From Thiomargarita sp. (lineage in GTDB: Bacteria; Pseudomonadota; Gammaproteobacteria; Beggiatoales; Beggiatoaceae): 34,488 bases of DNA. A model generated the notes under the pieces. It had not been told where the DNA came from. It saw nothing but the letters and a program-made list of their open reading frames with translations, and made no database searches. Each line of letters begins with the position of its first letter. The stretch's first letter is position 1. Shown one piece after another: positions 8,885 to 20,055 of this stretch. The position numbers were made by a program, and so were the translations under genes. The DNA lies in assembly GCA_020720115.1 (NCBI GenBank), contig DYPD01000033.1:1-34488 (forward strand). Reading direction: 5' to 3'.

Positions 8885-9301
8885 GTTTAATAATGTTCGG
8901 TCAGTAAGGGGCTTAAGTGAGGCACTCATCTCAACCAAGCCTGAAGGAAATTCACAAGATTCAGATTGTTATAAAATGCCTGATATGGTATAAAGCGCAC
9001 GCTTTAGGGCTTGGCTAATAAAGCGGATTTACTTATCAACTTTATGTACAGCCCTTTAAAGACGGTCTTAAGAATCAGAGGCGTTCATGTTGGATGAGTG
9101 CGCAGAGTAGAACTTTTCCGCAAGGGCTTTCGAGGCGTTCAATGTATGCCGGAAATAGCCTGTAATGCACTGAATCTTAAGTCAGTTTAACGACAAACCG
9201 CAGAGTGTAACAAAGCCTTGTACAATCTGCTGTGTCAATATGGCATTTCGCCCAATACATTGCAATGCCTGTTTTAAGGCAACCGGGCGGATAATTTCAC
9301 A

Positions 9302-9372
9302 CACGCATCGGCACACGAACTGGGGTGCTCGCAACCGGCAACGGATTTGAGAGTCAGTTCATGGGATGCGTG
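9302..9372 (+). promoter_or_regulatory. Structured rpsB 5' leader (S2 leader / t44-like candidate)
   Basis: Nested stems CACGCATC (9302-9309) / GATGCGTG (9365-9372) and GAACTG (9317-9322) / CAGTTC (9355-9360) enclosing GGGGTGCTCGCAACCGGCAACGGATTTGAGAGT, about 30 nt upstream of the rpsB start. Confidence 0.65.
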
Positions 9373-9403
9373 GAGGTTCTAAAACCCTACTTTGGAGTCA
9401 TTT

Positions 9404-10222
9404 ATGTCAATTGTATCTATGCGTCAAATGTTGGAAGCAGGTGTTCACTTCGGACACCAAGCGCGTTACTGGAATCCCAAAATGTCAAATTACATTTTTG
9501 GGGAACGCAACAAAATCCATATCATTAATCTCGAAAAAACCCTGCCGATGTACATTGAGGCAACGAATTTTCTTGGTAAACTTGCCTCTCGGCGCGGCAA
9601 AGTGCTCTTTGTCGGTACTAAACGCGCTGCACAAGATGCCATGCGCGAAGCCGCAGACAAATGTGGAATGCCGTATGTCAATCGCCGCTGGTTAGGCGGT
9701 ATGCTGACTAACTACAAAACCGTCAAATCCTCTATCAAGCGTCTAAAAGATTTGGAAGCCATGGAAGCCGATGGCACGTTACACAAATTAACCAAAAAAG
9801 AAGCGCTTGATCTGTCACGCGAACGCGAAAAACTAGAACGCAGTTTAGGCGGCATCAAAAACATGAATGGTCTGCCTGATGCGCTGTTCATCATTGACGT
9901 AGGGCACGAAAAAATCGCCGTGCGCGAAGCCGTCAAACTAGGTATTCCAGTCATTGGCGTGGTAGATACCAATAACAGCCCGCTGGACATTGATTATGTC
10001 GTACCTGGCAATGATGACGCGATCCGTGCGATTCGTTTGTATGCCGACGGAGTAGCAAGTGCTATTTTAGACGGCATCCACTCCTCCGCGCAGGTCAGCG
10101 CCAGTAGCGATGATTTCGTAGAAGAAACCGCCGCACCTGTTGCCGAAGCCGAGCCAGCCGCACCTGAAGCGGTAGCAGCGACTGACGACGACCAGGGCAA
10201 GCCAGCTGCTGAAGCGGCTTAA
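9404..10222 (+). CDS. rpsB: 30S ribosomal protein S2
   Basis: [47 protein letters not shown]...[23 protein letters not shown] at 9404 after GGAG. Confidence 0.98.
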   Translation: MSIVSMRQMLEAGVHFGHQARYWNPKMSNYIFGERNKIHIINLEKTLPMYIEATNFLGKLASRRGKVLFVGTKRAAQDAMREAADKCGMPYVNRRWLGGMLTNYKTVKSSIKRLKDLEAMEADGTLHKLTKKEALDLSREREKLERSLGGIKNMNGLPDALFIIDVGHEKIAVREAVKLGIPVIGVVDTNNSPLDIDYVVPGNDDAIRAIRLYADGVASAILDGIHSSAQVSASSDDFVEETAAPVAEAEPAAPEAVAATDDDQGKPAAEAA

Positions 10223-10267
10223 TCCTGCCGACAGGTCTCGTCTACTCTTCAGCAGTCCTTTTTGCAT

Positions 10268-10300
10268 ACCTGGCGCAACCTTCTAAGGGCTACGCCAGGT
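10268..10300 (+). other. Intercistronic hairpin between rpsB and tsf
   Basis: ACCTGGCG (10268-10275) ... CGCCAGGT (10293-10300) perfect arms, with inner CCTT/AAGG; no strong following T tract. Confidence 0.7.
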
Positions 10301-10378
10301 TTCAAACAGTAATTCAACTGGGTCAGACGACCTATCCTCATTCTTTAATATTTAACGACTCAAATCGAGGTTTATGCT

Positions 10379-11245
10379 ATGCAGATTACAGCGGCATTGG
10401 TAAAAGAACTGCGCGAGCGCACGGGCGCAGGCATGATGGAGTGCAAAAAAGCATTAACTGACAATAATGGCGATATAGAAGCCGCCATTGAAGCTATGCG
10501 TATTTCCGGGCAAGCAAAAGCCGCGAAAAAAGCCGGACGTATCGCGGCTGAAGGTTTAATCAGCGTGGCACAAGACGGCAATAAAGCCGCTATGGTAGAA
10601 ATTAACAGCGAAACGGATTTCGTTGCTAAAGGCGATGATTTCAAAAACTTTTGCAGCGAAGTAGTACAAGTCGCTTTGCAACAGCAAACATTTGAACTCG
10701 AAACCCTGTTAGCTGCGCCTATGGCAAGCGGACAAACCGTTGAAGAAACACGTTACGCCTTGGTAGCCAAAATTGGCGAAAACATCAGCGTGCGCCGCGT
10801 GGCTTTATCTGAAGCCACCAACCAAGGCATGTATCTGCATGGCACGCGCATTGGCGTGTTGGTCGCGTTAGACGGCGGCGATGCCGATCTTGCCAAAGAC
10901 ATCGCCATGCACATTGCTGCCAGCCGCCCGGTTTGCGTTTCTGCTGAACAAGTGCCCGCCGAATTACTGGAAAAAGAAAAAGAAATTTTCTCTGCACAAG
11001 CGGCTGACAGCGGTAAACCCGCTGACATTATCGAAAAAATGGTGCAAGGCAGAATCCAGAAATATCTCAAAGAAGTCACCTTAGTTGGACAGCCTTTTGT
11101 CAAAGACCCAGAGCAAAGCATTGAGCAATTGCTGAAAAAAGCCGGCGCTAAAGCGCTGAGTTTCATCCGCTTTGAAGTCGGCGAAGGGATTGAGAAAAAA
11201 GTGGATAATTTTGTTGAAGAAGTGATGCGGCAGGCGAAAAGCTAA
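10379..11245 (+). CDS. tsf: Translation elongation factor Ts
   Basis: [41 protein letters not shown]...[16 protein letters not shown]. Confidence 0.98.
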   Translation: MQITAALVKELRERTGAGMMECKKALTDNNGDIEAAIEAMRISGQAKAAKKAGRIAAEGLISVAQDGNKAAMVEINSETDFVAKGDDFKNFCSEVVQVALQQQTFELETLLAAPMASGQTVEETRYALVAKIGENISVRRVALSEATNQGMYLHGTRIGVLVALDGGDADLAKDIAMHIAASRPVCVSAEQVPAELLEKEKEIFSAQAADSGKPADIIEKMVQGRIQKYLKEVTLVGQPFVKDPEQSIEQLLKKAGAKALSFIRFEVGEGIEKKVDNFVEEVMRQAKS

Positions 11246-11316
11246 CTTCAGCAACTTCTAGCATAGCGCGAAAATCACCACTCAAAATATCAGCAACAGT
11301 CACTCACGGAGCTTTT

Positions 11317-12033
11317 ATGGACACTCCCGCGTATCGGCGCGTATTATTAAAACTCAGTGGCGAAGCCCTGATGGGACGCAGTGATTTTGGTATTGACCCC
11401 AACACGCTGGCATTCGTCGCTGGGGAAATCAAGGCGCTGGTAGCGGCGGGCGTGGAGATCGCGCTGGTGATTGGCGGTGGCAATATTTTTCGCGGCGCGG
11501 GTTTGACGGCTTCCGGCATTCATAAGGTGACAGCCGATCACATAGGTATGTTAGCTACGGCAATGAATGCGCTGGCAATGCAGGATATGCTCAAGCGTCT
11601 CAATGTGCCAGCGCATGTTTTGTCTGCTTTTGCTATTGAAGGCGTATGCGAAACCTATCAGTGGTGGCAAGCAGTGCATTATCTGGAACAAGGGCGTGTC
11701 GTCTTGTTTGCAGCGGGCACTGGTAATCCTTTTTTTACCACAGACTCTGCTGCCAGCTTGCGGGCTATCGAAATCAGCGCCGATTTGCTGATTAAAGCCA
11801 CCAAAGTAGATGGTGTGTACAGTGCCGATCCGATGAACAATCCAAACGCCGAACGCTTTACTGCGCTCAGTTATGACGAAACCTTGCAACGCCGATTGCA
11901 GGTCATGGATAGTACCGCTGTGGTATTGTGCCGTGATCACCAGATGCCGTTGCGGGTGTTGGATATGCTCAAGCCTCAAGCCTTGCGCCGTGCAATAATG
12001 GGCGAAGACGAAGGCACTTTGATTCATTCTTGA
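11317..12033 (+). CDS. pyrH: UMP kinase
   Basis: [15 protein letters not shown]...[14 protein letters not shown]...[19 protein letters not shown]...[20 protein letters not shown]. Confidence 0.97.
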   Translation: MDTPAYRRVLLKLSGEALMGRSDFGIDPNTLAFVAGEIKALVAAGVEIALVIGGGNIFRGAGLTASGIHKVTADHIGMLATAMNALAMQDMLKRLNVPAHVLSAFAIEGVCETYQWWQAVHYLEQGRVVLFAAGTGNPFFTTDSAASLRAIEISADLLIKATKVDGVYSADPMNNPNAERFTALSYDETLQRRLQVMDSTAVVLCRDHQMPLRVLDMLKPQALRRAIMGEDEGTLIHS

Positions 12034-12053
12034 TTAAAGACAAGTACCTAAAC

Positions 12054-12611
12054 ATGATTGAAGAAATACAACTCGATTCTGAAGAACGCATGGAAAAATC
12101 CTTAGAGGCGTTGCGCCAGGATTTCACCAAAATACGCACCGGACGTGCGCATACCAGTTTGCTCGACCATATCACAGTACCTTATTACGGCGCCGACACT
12201 CCGCTGGCGCAGGTGGCGAATGTCAACGTGCTGGATGCCCGCACCCTGGGCATTACGCCCTGGGAACATAAAATGGTGCCAGTGATTGAAAAAGCCATCA
12301 TAGATTCTGGTTTGGGCTTAAATCCCTCCACATCCGGCACTATTATCCGCATTCCATTACCGCCCATGACCGAAGATCGCCGCCGTGACATGACTAAAAT
12401 CGTGCGTCATGAAGCCGAAGCGGGGCGCGTTGCCGTGCGTAACATTCGTCGTGATGCCAATCATCATTTGAAAAAATTGGTGAAAGATAAAGTCATCAGT
12501 GAAGATGACGAGCGTCACGCAGAAGAACAAATCCAGAAATTGACGGACAAATTCATTACTAAAATTGATGAATTGCTGACTGAAAAAGAAGCGGAATTAA
12601 TGGAAATTTAA
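12054..12611 (+). CDS. frr: Ribosome recycling factor
   Basis: [40 protein letters not shown]...[34 protein letters not shown]. Start chosen by alignment to the family; ORF track starts at 12030. Confidence 0.97.
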   Translation: MIEEIQLDSEERMEKSLEALRQDFTKIRTGRAHTSLLDHITVPYYGADTPLAQVANVNVLDARTLGITPWEHKMVPVIEKAIIDSGLGLNPSTSGTIIRIPLPPMTEDRRRDMTKIVRHEAEAGRVAVRNIRRDANHHLKKLVKDKVISEDDERHAEEQIQKLTDKFITKIDELLTEKEAELMEI

Positions 12612-12695
12612 GCTGCTTTTGTGTGTATTTCAGGTGCGTTTTAGGTTCTTTCGTCTGTCAACCGTCAGGCAGACTCACTCCCTCTCAGGTTGCGT

Positions 12696-13439
12696 ATGAC
12701 TTTACCGCTTGCGAATTTGCCGCGCCATGTTGCCATTATTATGGATGGCAACGGACGCTGGGCAAAGAAACGTCTGCTCCCCCGTTACGCGGGACATACG
12801 GCAGGCACAGAAACCGTGCGCAAAGTGGTGCAATTCTGTACCGAAATTGGCATTGAGTGCCTGACGCTGTTCGCTTTTAGCAGCGAAAACTGGCGCCGAC
12901 CGGAGCGCGAAGTGGGGATGCTGATGGATTTGTTTCTAAACGCCCTACAACGCGAAGCGAATCGGCTGCATAAAAATAATGTGCAGTTGCGCATCATTGG
13001 CGAACGCAGCGCCTTTCCGCAAAAATTACAAGATAAAATTCAGCAAGTTGAAGAGCTTACTGCCAGCAATACCGGCTTAAAATTGCGCGTTGCCGCCAAT
13101 TACGGCGGGCGCTGGGACCTTGTACAAGCTTTTCAAAAACTTGCACTCCAGGCGCAAGCGGGGCTGTTAAACCCACAAAACATGACTGCCAACAGCTTAG
13201 CTGAACACTTAGCCCTGAATGACTTGCCTGAACCGGATTTATTTATTCGTACTGGCGGCGAACGGCGCATCAGTAATTTCCTCCTCTGGCAATTGGCGTA
13301 TACCGAACTGTATTTTACCGAAGTGCTCTGGCCGGATTTTGATCGAGAGAATTTTCAGCTCGCCTTGCAAGATTTTGCTTCACGTCAGCGCCGCTTTGGT
13401 CGAACTGGCGACCAGGTTGAGCAGAATAAAACATGCTAA
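12696..13439 (+). CDS. uppS: Isoprenyl (undecaprenyl) diphosphate synthase
   Basis: HVAIIMDGNGRWAKKR...YAGHTAGTETVRKVV...LTLFAFSSENWRRPEREV...LFIRTGGERRISNFLLWQLAYTELYFTEVLWPDF. Start 12690 or 12696. Confidence 0.96.
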   Translation: MTLPLANLPRHVAIIMDGNGRWAKKRLLPRYAGHTAGTETVRKVVQFCTEIGIECLTLFAFSSENWRRPEREVGMLMDLFLNALQREANRLHKNNVQLRIIGERSAFPQKLQDKIQQVEELTASNTGLKLRVAANYGGRWDLVQAFQKLALQAQAGLLNPQNMTANSLAEHLALNDLPEPDLFIRTGGERRISNFLLWQLAYTELYFTEVLWPDFDRENFQLALQDFASRQRRFGRTGDQVEQNKTC

Positions 13440-14293
13440 AACAAAGGGTTGTCACCGCCCTTCTGCTGGCAATCAGCGTCTTTGCAGGGATTTTCTATTT
13501 ACCGCCCCTTGCCTTTGCTGCTTTTATCAGCCTGGTGGTTCTGCTTGCGGCTTGGGAATGGAGCCGACTGGCAGGCTGGCAAACGCTGAATGCGCAACTT
13601 TTTTACGTTACAACAATGGCGCTGCTCGGGTTGGGAATGCCGCTACTATACCCGCCATTTATAGACATCTTACTGATTATTGCGCTGTTTTGGTGGCTAT
13701 TGGCGCTCTATTGGGTAATCCGTATTCAACAAGGGCGGCGCTTACCTTGGCTGGCGTGGCGTAGCTTAAAAAGTGTGCTGGGTTTTGCCGTATTGTTGCC
13801 CGCCGGCTATGGCTTTTATCGCCTTCTCACTTTCCCTCCTCAGACCGAGCAACTCGAAGGGCGCCTGCTCTTGGTGTTTTTTTTACTCCTGATTTGGGCG
13901 GCTGACATCAGTGCCTTTTTCGTCGGGCGGCGTTGGGGAAAACGTAAACTAGCCGCCAACATCAGTCCTGGCAAAAGCTGGGAAGGGGTGCTGGGTGCGC
14001 TTGCCGCCGCCGCCGTATTGGGATTCGCCTTTAGCCTTTGGCACTTCCAGCACTGGACTCTACAGCTTGTCTGGGTGCTCCTGAGCATCTTAACTGTTGC
14101 CATCTCGGTTTTGGGTGATTTGTTGGAAAGCGTCTTCAAACGCCAGATGGACATGAAAGACAGCAGCCATTTGTTACCCGGACATGGTGGCATTTTGGAT
14201 CGTATTGACAGCCTGACCGCTGCTACGCCTTTTTTCCTGTTCAGCCTGTCTGTACTGGATGCTGTGCGACACCTTGGTTTGGGCGTTATTTGA
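13433..14293 (+). CDS. cdsA: Phosphatidate cytidylyltransferase
   Basis: Multi-TM protein; [33 protein letters not shown]...[37 protein letters not shown] CdsA signature. Overlaps uppS by 7 bp. Confidence 0.97.
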   Translation: MLKQRVVTALLLAISVFAGIFYLPPLAFAAFISLVVLLAAWEWSRLAGWQTLNAQLFYVTTMALLGLGMPLLYPPFIDILLIIALFWWLLALYWVIRIQQGRRLPWLAWRSLKSVLGFAVLLPAGYGFYRLLTFPPQTEQLEGRLLLVFFLLLIWAADISAFFVGRRWGKRKLAANISPGKSWEGVLGALAAAAVLGFAFSLWHFQHWTLQLVWVLLSILTVAISVLGDLLESVFKRQMDMKDSSHLLPGHGGILDRIDSLTAATPFFLFSLSVLDAVRHLGLGVI

Positions 14294-14321
14294 GGCAACC
14301 TGTGAAACAAGGAGACATGCG

Positions 14322-15518
14322 ATGAGCCTCGGCGTAACCATTTTAGGCGCAACAGGTACGATTGGCGTCAATACCCTTAATGTTATTCAGCAGCACCGAC
14401 CACGTTATCGGGTGTTGGCACTGACGGCTAACACAGCGGTGGATAAACTCTACGAACAATGCTTGGAATGGTCGCCGCGCTACGCGGTAATGGTCAATGC
14501 CGATGCCGCCGCACAACTGCGTCAGCGTTTACAACTGAGCAATCCCGATATTGAAGTGTTAAGCGGCGTTGAGAGCCTAATCCAAGTTGCCTCGATGGAT
14601 GAAGTAGATATTGTTATGGCAGCAATTGTTGGCGGTGCGGGTTTATTGCCAACGCTGGCAGCAGCGCGAGCCGGTAAAAAAGTGTTGCTGGCGAATAAAG
14701 AAAGCCTAGTGATGTCAGGACAGGTTTTCATGGATGCAGTTAAACAACAGAACACACGCTTACTACCGATTGACAGCGAACACAACGCAATTTTTCAGTG
14801 CCTGCATGGACAAGACAAACTGGCGGCACGAAAAATTCTGCTGACCGCTTCAGGCGGTCCCTTTCGCACCCACCCACTGGAAGCCCTCGCACATGTCACA
14901 CCAGAGCAAGCCTGTGCGCACCCTAAATGGGTTATGGGACGCAAAATCTCCGTAGATTCCGCAACCATGATGAACAAAGGCTTAGAAGTCATTGAAGCCT
15001 GTTGGTTATTTGACACAACCCCCGATCACATTGAAGTGCTGATTCACCCACAAAGCATCATCCACTCGTTAGTGGAATACATTGACGGCTCAGTGCTGGC
15101 ACAACTGGGCAACCCAGACATGCGCACCCCCATCGCTTACGGACTGGCGTGGCCTGAACGCATCGCAGCAGGCGTCGAACCCCTAGACTTAAAAGCCATT
15201 GCCCAACTGGATTTTTCTGCCGCCGATACAGATCGCTTCCCCTGTTTGCGCCTGGCATACGAAGCCATGCTAGCGGGTGGCACCACTACCACCATTCTCA
15301 ATGCCGCCAACGAAATTGCCGTTGCCGCCTTTTTGCAAGCGCGTCTGAAATTTACCGACATCGCTAAAATCATCGAAACCACCCTGGCAAACCTCTCAGG
15401 ACGCACCGCCAGTAGCCTAGAAATCATTTTAGAAGACGACGCCAAAGCACGGGATTTGGCAGAAGAAGCCATTCAGCGTTTATATCCCTCGCATTCGCCC
15501 TTGTTACGCACGGCTTAA
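14322..15518 (+). CDS. dxr: 1-deoxy-D-xylulose 5-phosphate reductoisomerase
   Basis: [22 protein letters not shown]...[16 protein letters not shown]...[14 protein letters not shown]...LTASGGPFR...[27 protein letters not shown] at 14322 after GGAGA. Confidence 0.97.
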   Translation: MSLGVTILGATGTIGVNTLNVIQQHRPRYRVLALTANTAVDKLYEQCLEWSPRYAVMVNADAAAQLRQRLQLSNPDIEVLSGVESLIQVASMDEVDIVMAAIVGGAGLLPTLAAARAGKKVLLANKESLVMSGQVFMDAVKQQNTRLLPIDSEHNAIFQCLHGQDKLAARKILLTASGGPFRTHPLEALAHVTPEQACAHPKWVMGRKISVDSATMMNKGLEVIEACWLFDTTPDHIEVLIHPQSIIHSLVEYIDGSVLAQLGNPDMRTPIAYGLAWPERIAAGVEPLDLKAIAQLDFSAADTDRFPCLRLAYEAMLAGGTTTTILNAANEIAVAAFLQARLKFTDIAKIIETTLANLSGRTASSLEIILEDDAKARDLAEEAIQRLYPSHSPLLRTA

Positions 15519-15544
15519 CGCAGAAATTTTTAAGAGATTTTTCT

Positions 15545-16897
15545 ATGGAATTGATACAAACAGTGCTGGTTTTTCTGGTCACATTAGGCATCCTCGTTGC
15601 CGTACACGAATGGGGGCATTATTGGGCTGCTAAACGCTTAGGAATCAAAGTCATACGCTTTTCCATTGGCTTTGGTCCTATGTTGCTCAAACGCTACTGG
15701 GGCAAAGACCAAACCGAATTTGCCATAGCCGCCATCCCGCTGGGTGGCTACGTCAAGATGTTAGATGAACAAGAAGGCGAAGTTGCCCCCGAAGAACTGC
15801 ATCGCGCCTTTAATCGCCAGCCCTTGTGGGTGCGCTCTTTAGTGGTCGTTGCCGGTCCCCTGGTCAACTTTTTGTTTGCCATTTTGGTCTTTACCCTGAT
15901 GTTCATGTTCGGCGTTCAAGGCACGCGCCCCATTATCGGCGAAGTGCTACCCAACACACCCGCCGCACAAGCCGGTCTCAAAGCCGGTTACGAGATTATC
16001 GCAGTCAATGAGCAAAACACCTTGCGCTGGGAATCCGTCATCCAAGAAACCCTACAAAGCCTAGTAGATGCCAACGAAATCCTCTACAAAGTGCGCGATG
16101 AACAAGCGCGTGAATGGGCTTTTAACCTAGATTTAAGCAACTTCTCTCCAGACGATTTCAGCCAGCAGGGCTTATTTGAAAAACTCGGCGTCACCCCGTA
16201 TCGCCCGCAATTCCCTGCCATTATCGGGCAGATTCAAAACAATAGCCCAGCACAACAGGGCGGCTTACAGGTTGGAGATAAAATTTTAACCTTCAATGGA
16301 CAAACCATCAGCACTTGGCAAGCATGGGCAGAACAGATTGCCAAATATCCAAAACAATTGGTTTCAGTGGAAATCGAACGTCAGGGCAACCGCCTCCAGT
16401 TATCATTAACCCCTCAAAACGAACAGGGACGCGGCAAGCTCGGCGTCGGCGTACAAGTGCCAAAAGATTGGCAGTCTCACTATCTTAGCCTGGAACGATA
16501 TGATATGTTTGCCGCCTTTGGGCACGCGACAGCAAAGACCTGGGATTTATCACTGTTGACGCTAAAAATGCTGGGAAAAATGCTGATATTGGAAGTTTCC
16601 CCCAAAAATATCAGCGGACCCATCACCATTGCCGAATACGCCGGACATTCATTTGCGCTAGGCTGGGATCGCTTTTTGTTTTTTTTAGGGCTGGTTAGCT
16701 TAAGCCTCGGCGTCTTAAACCTATTACCCATACCCTTGTTAGACGGGGGACATTTGCTGCTGTATGCGCTGGAAGGCATAAAAGGCACGCCTTTATCAGA
16801 AAATAGTTTGGTCTTTATGCAGCGCATTGGCATCAGCATTGTGTTGCTACTCATGAGCCTGGCGTTATTTAATGACGTAAATCGCCTACTCAACTAA
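15545..16897 (+). CDS. rseP: RIP metalloprotease RseP (site-2 protease family, PDZ domains)
   Basis: HEWGHYWAAKRLGIKVIRFSIGFGP...IPLGGYVKMLDE...LNLLPIPLLDGGHLL. Confidence 0.97.
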   Translation: MELIQTVLVFLVTLGILVAVHEWGHYWAAKRLGIKVIRFSIGFGPMLLKRYWGKDQTEFAIAAIPLGGYVKMLDEQEGEVAPEELHRAFNRQPLWVRSLVVVAGPLVNFLFAILVFTLMFMFGVQGTRPIIGEVLPNTPAAQAGLKAGYEIIAVNEQNTLRWESVIQETLQSLVDANEILYKVRDEQAREWAFNLDLSNFSPDDFSQQGLFEKLGVTPYRPQFPAIIGQIQNNSPAQQGGLQVGDKILTFNGQTISTWQAWAEQIAKYPKQLVSVEIERQGNRLQLSLTPQNEQGRGKLGVGVQVPKDWQSHYLSLERYDMFAAFGHATAKTWDLSLLTLKMLGKMLILEVSPKNISGPITIAEYAGHSFALGWDRFLFFLGLVSLSLGVLNLLPIPLLDGGHLLLYALEGIKGTPLSENSLVFMQRIGISIVLLLMSLALFNDVNRLLN

Positions 16898-16912
16898 GCA
16901 AAAGCAACCAGG

Positions 16913-16931
16913 TTTTAAGTCTCACTTAAAA
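16913..16931. other. Inverted repeat downstream of rseP
   Basis: TTTTAAGT-CTC-ACTTAAAA perfect 8-bp arms in the rseP-bamA gap; AT-rich, function unclear. Confidence 0.5.
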
Positions 16932-17025
16932 TCACTCATAGGCTATTTATTTTGTATAACTCAATTGAATTGATTGTGAAAATATGAACACAACTCATGC
17001 ACGGCATACATCCAGGGGAGTTGGA

Positions 17026-19335
17026 ATGGGAATTATCATGCGAACAGATCGTATAATAGTAGGTTTTCTATTGCTGTTCAGCAGTTTATTGGTTGCACAT
17101 CCAGTGATGGCATTTGACACATTTGTGGTGCAAGACATTCGCCTAGAAGGGCTGCAACGCATTGCGATTGGCACAGTGTTCAATTATCTCCCCATCAAAG
17201 TAGGAGAACGCATTGAACCGCAATCCGCACAAGCTGCGATTAGCGAACTATTCAAAACCGGTTTATTTAACGACATTCGCCTACAACGCGAGGGCGACAT
17301 CCTCATTATTGCAGTGACTGAGCGTCCGGCTATTTCTGAAATCAGCTACACCGGCAATAAAGAAATAGATACAGAAGAATTAAAAACCGCATTAAAGAAA
17401 ATAGGTTTTGCCGAAGGACGGGTTTTTGATCGTTCAATTCTGGAAAAAGTCAAACTAGAGTTACAGCGTCAATATTTTAGCCTAGGGCACTATGCCGCAA
17501 AAATAAAATCTACTGTCACCCCGCAAGAACGTAATAGAGTGAATATTAAAATCGAAATATCTGAAGGTCGTCCTGCCAAAATTCATCAGATTACCTTGGT
17601 TGGTAACACCGTCTTTAGCGACACAGAACTATTAGATGAATTTGAACTTAGCCCAAGTACCTTTTGGTCATTTTTTGGTAGCTCCGATCAATATTCTAAG
17701 CAAAAACTCGCGGCTGATTTAGAAACCCTGCGTTCTTACTATTTAGATCGTGGCTATTTGAATTTCAATATTGATTCCACCCAAGTATTCATCACGCCAG
17801 ACAAACAGGATATTTACATTACCATCAATTTAACCGAAGGGCGTAAATACAGCGTCAACGAAATTAAACTACTCGGAAATTTAATTGTAGATGAATCGGA
17901 ATTACTAAAGAAAATCGAAATCCAGCCTAAAGGCATTTTCTCTCGCAAACAAATTACCGCTAGCACCGAGGCGCTTCAGGAGCGTCTAGGCAACGAAGGC
18001 TATGTTTTTGCCAATATTAATGTGGTGCCTGAACCCGTAGAAGGACAGGATACCCTGGTTAATTTGAATTTCTATATTGATCCAGGACGCCGGGCTTATG
18101 TACGCCGCATTGATTTCAAAGGCAATAGCAAAACCAAAGATGAGGTTCTACGCCAAGAAATGCGCCAAATGGAAGCAGCGTGGGCTTCTGGAGAAAAAAT
18201 CAAGCGTTCCCGTACCCGTTTAGAACGCTTGCAGTTTTTTGACACTGTTGAAGTTGAGCAGATTAATGTACCTGGGGTTGCAGATCAAATTGATGTGGAA
18301 TACAAAGTTACTGAACGTGCATCGGGTAATTTCCTCGCAGGCGTTGGTTTTTCACAAACCCAAGGTTTTCTATTTAATGCCAGCGTAACCCAAGACAATT
18401 TTCTGGGTAGCGGTAAGCGCGTAGGAGTTCAGTTCAATAATAGCCAAGTAAACACTGTTTATAGTTTGCAATACCTTGATCCTTATTACACTATTGATGG
18501 CATTAGTCAGAGCCTTAATATGTACTATCGAGAGACCAACGCTGAAGAAGCCAACTTAAGCCGTTATGCGTTGGATGTATTAGGTGGTTCATTAAACTAT
18601 GGTTTACCCATCAGCGAACACAATTCGGTGCGTTTAGGCTTGGAAGCAGAAGATTTAACCATCAAAGCAACACAGTATAGTCCTGTAGAAGTGCATGATT
18701 ATGTTTCCAGTACGGGAGACAACTTCAAAACCTTTAAACTGGTTAGCGGTTGGACACATGACTCACGCAATCGTGGCTTGTTTCCAGATCAGGGCATGTT
18801 ACAATCTCTTGGCGCAGAAGTAACAATTCCTATTGGTGATGATTTACAATACTATAAATTATCTGCCCACCAACAAGTGTATTTACCTTTGATTCGGGAT
18901 TATGTATTGCTTTTGAAAGGCGATGCCAGCTATGGTGAAAGCTATGGTGGCGCAGCATATCCGTTCTTTGAAAATTACACTGCGGGTGGTCCACGCACGG
19001 TTCGAGGCTTTAAGGAAAATACTTTAGGTCCGCGAGACTCCAACAATAGTCCGGCGGGTGGCAATATACGATTGGTTGGTAATGCGGAGTTTATTTTGCC
19101 TGTTCCTTTTGTAAAAGAAAGCCGTTCTATGCGTTTATCGGCATTCTTTGATATAGGCAATGTATATGCTGTGGGTGAAAATCTGGATACTGGAACTTTG
19201 CGTTATTCTACTGGTGTTGGAGCGATATGGCTGTCGCCTTTGGGAGCATTAAGTTTTAGCTTGGCTAAACCTTTGAACAGTCAAGAAAGGGATGAAACAC
19301 AAATGTTTCAGTTTACGTTGGGAACTACTTTTTAA
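17026..19335 (+). CDS. bamA: Outer membrane protein assembly factor BamA
   Basis: POTRA repeats (FVVQDIRLEGLQRI...) and C-terminal surface-antigen barrel ending ...ETQMFQFTLGTTF; RGFKENTLGPRD loop-6-type motif. Confidence 0.97.
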   Translation: MGIIMRTDRIIVGFLLLFSSLLVAHPVMAFDTFVVQDIRLEGLQRIAIGTVFNYLPIKVGERIEPQSAQAAISELFKTGLFNDIRLQREGDILIIAVTERPAISEISYTGNKEIDTEELKTALKKIGFAEGRVFDRSILEKVKLELQRQYFSLGHYAAKIKSTVTPQERNRVNIKIEISEGRPAKIHQITLVGNTVFSDTELLDEFELSPSTFWSFFGSSDQYSKQKLAADLETLRSYYLDRGYLNFNIDSTQVFITPDKQDIYITINLTEGRKYSVNEIKLLGNLIVDESELLKKIEIQPKGIFSRKQITASTEALQERLGNEGYVFANINVVPEPVEGQDTLVNLNFYIDPGRRAYVRRIDFKGNSKTKDEVLRQEMRQMEAAWASGEKIKRSRTRLERLQFFDTVEVEQINVPGVADQIDVEYKVTERASGNFLAGVGFSQTQGFLFNASVTQDNFLGSGKRVGVQFNNSQVNTVYSLQYLDPYYTIDGISQSLNMYYRETNAEEANLSRYALDVLGGSLNYGLPISEHNSVRLGLEAEDLTIKATQYSPVEVHDYVSSTGDNFKTFKLVSGWTHDSRNRGLFPDQGMLQSLGAEVTIPIGDDLQYYKLSAHQQVYLPLIRDYVLLLKGDASYGESYGGAAYPFFENYTAGGPRTVRGFKENTLGPRDSNNSPAGGNIRLVGNAEFILPVPFVKESRSMRLSAFFDIGNVYAVGENLDTGTLRYSTGVGAIWLSPLGALSFSLAKPLNSQERDETQMFQFTLGTTF

Positions 19336-19339
19336 CTTT

Positions 19340-19372
19340 CAAAACAGCCAAGCTCTGGCTTGAATTGTTTTG
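19340..19372. other. Hairpin between bamA and skp
   Basis: CAAAACA (19340-19346) / TGTTTTG (19366-19372) with inner CAAGC (19349-19353) / GCTTG (19358-19362). Confidence 0.6.
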
Positions 19373-19476
19373 TTAAGAAACTTAAACAAAAATCGGCTAG
19401 GTTGTTTCATGATGGTAAAAGCTGCAAGAAACAACTGCCATTGCTGCTGATTTAACCATACTTCATATTTATCACA

Positions 19477-20013
19477 ATGGAGCTTGCTTTGAACAAGATA
19501 ACCCGCTCAAAAACCCTTATTGGTTTAACTTTTGCCACTTTTTTTAGTTGTGCTACTGTTCCTGCTGTGCTGGCGGCTGATTTGCAAATCGGTTTTGTCA
19601 ATATTCTCAAAGTATTGGATTTGGCACCTCAAGCTAAACAGGCTGATGCTCGCTTAAAACAAGAGTTCGCGCCTAAAGAAAAATCCCTGGCAGGTACCAG
19701 GGATGATATTCGCCGCATGGAAGAGCGCTTGCGCAAAGAAGAAGATACTATGAGTGCATCAGAGTTGACGCGTTTAACCAAAGATTTACGCACCCAACGT
19801 CGTGATTTTGATCGTGATCAAGAGGCATTGCGTGAAGACTTTAATCTGCGTCGTAATGAAGAACTCAATAAACTACAAAAAGAAATATTTAAAGCAATTG
19901 TGTCCCTTGCTAAAGAGGATGGCTATGATCTGGTGGTTGGCGAGGGTGTTATCTATGCGGGTGAGAATGTTGATATAACTCACAAAATCTTAAAGCGCCT
20001 AGGTTATCAATAA
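19477..20013 (+). CDS. skp: OmpH/Skp family periplasmic chaperone
   Basis: Signal peptide, LQIGFVNILKVLDLAPQAKQADARLKQEFAPKEKSLAGTRDDIRRMEERL..., downstream of bamA and upstream of lpxD. Confidence 0.93.
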   Translation: MELALNKITRSKTLIGLTFATFFSCATVPAVLAADLQIGFVNILKVLDLAPQAKQADARLKQEFAPKEKSLAGTRDDIRRMEERLRKEEDTMSASELTRLTKDLRTQRRDFDRDQEALREDFNLRRNEELNKLQKEIFKAIVSLAKEDGYDLVVGEGVIYAGENVDITHKILKRLGYQ

Positions 20014-20055
20014 ATAGCTAGGTTTCATATAAACTTTTCGCCTCTGTGAAACGTT

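Noticed and set aside
9260-9297. Possible sigma70 promoter upstream of rpsB (TTGCAA ... TAATTT)
   Set aside because: Spacing of 26 bp is too long; not supportable without TSS data.
11551-12027. 158-aa antisense ORF over pyrH
   Set aside because: Shadow of a well-supported conserved gene; no recognisable domain.
13840-14352. 170-aa antisense ORF over cdsA
   Set aside because: Ser/Arg/Lys-rich shadow ORF of cdsA; no independent support.
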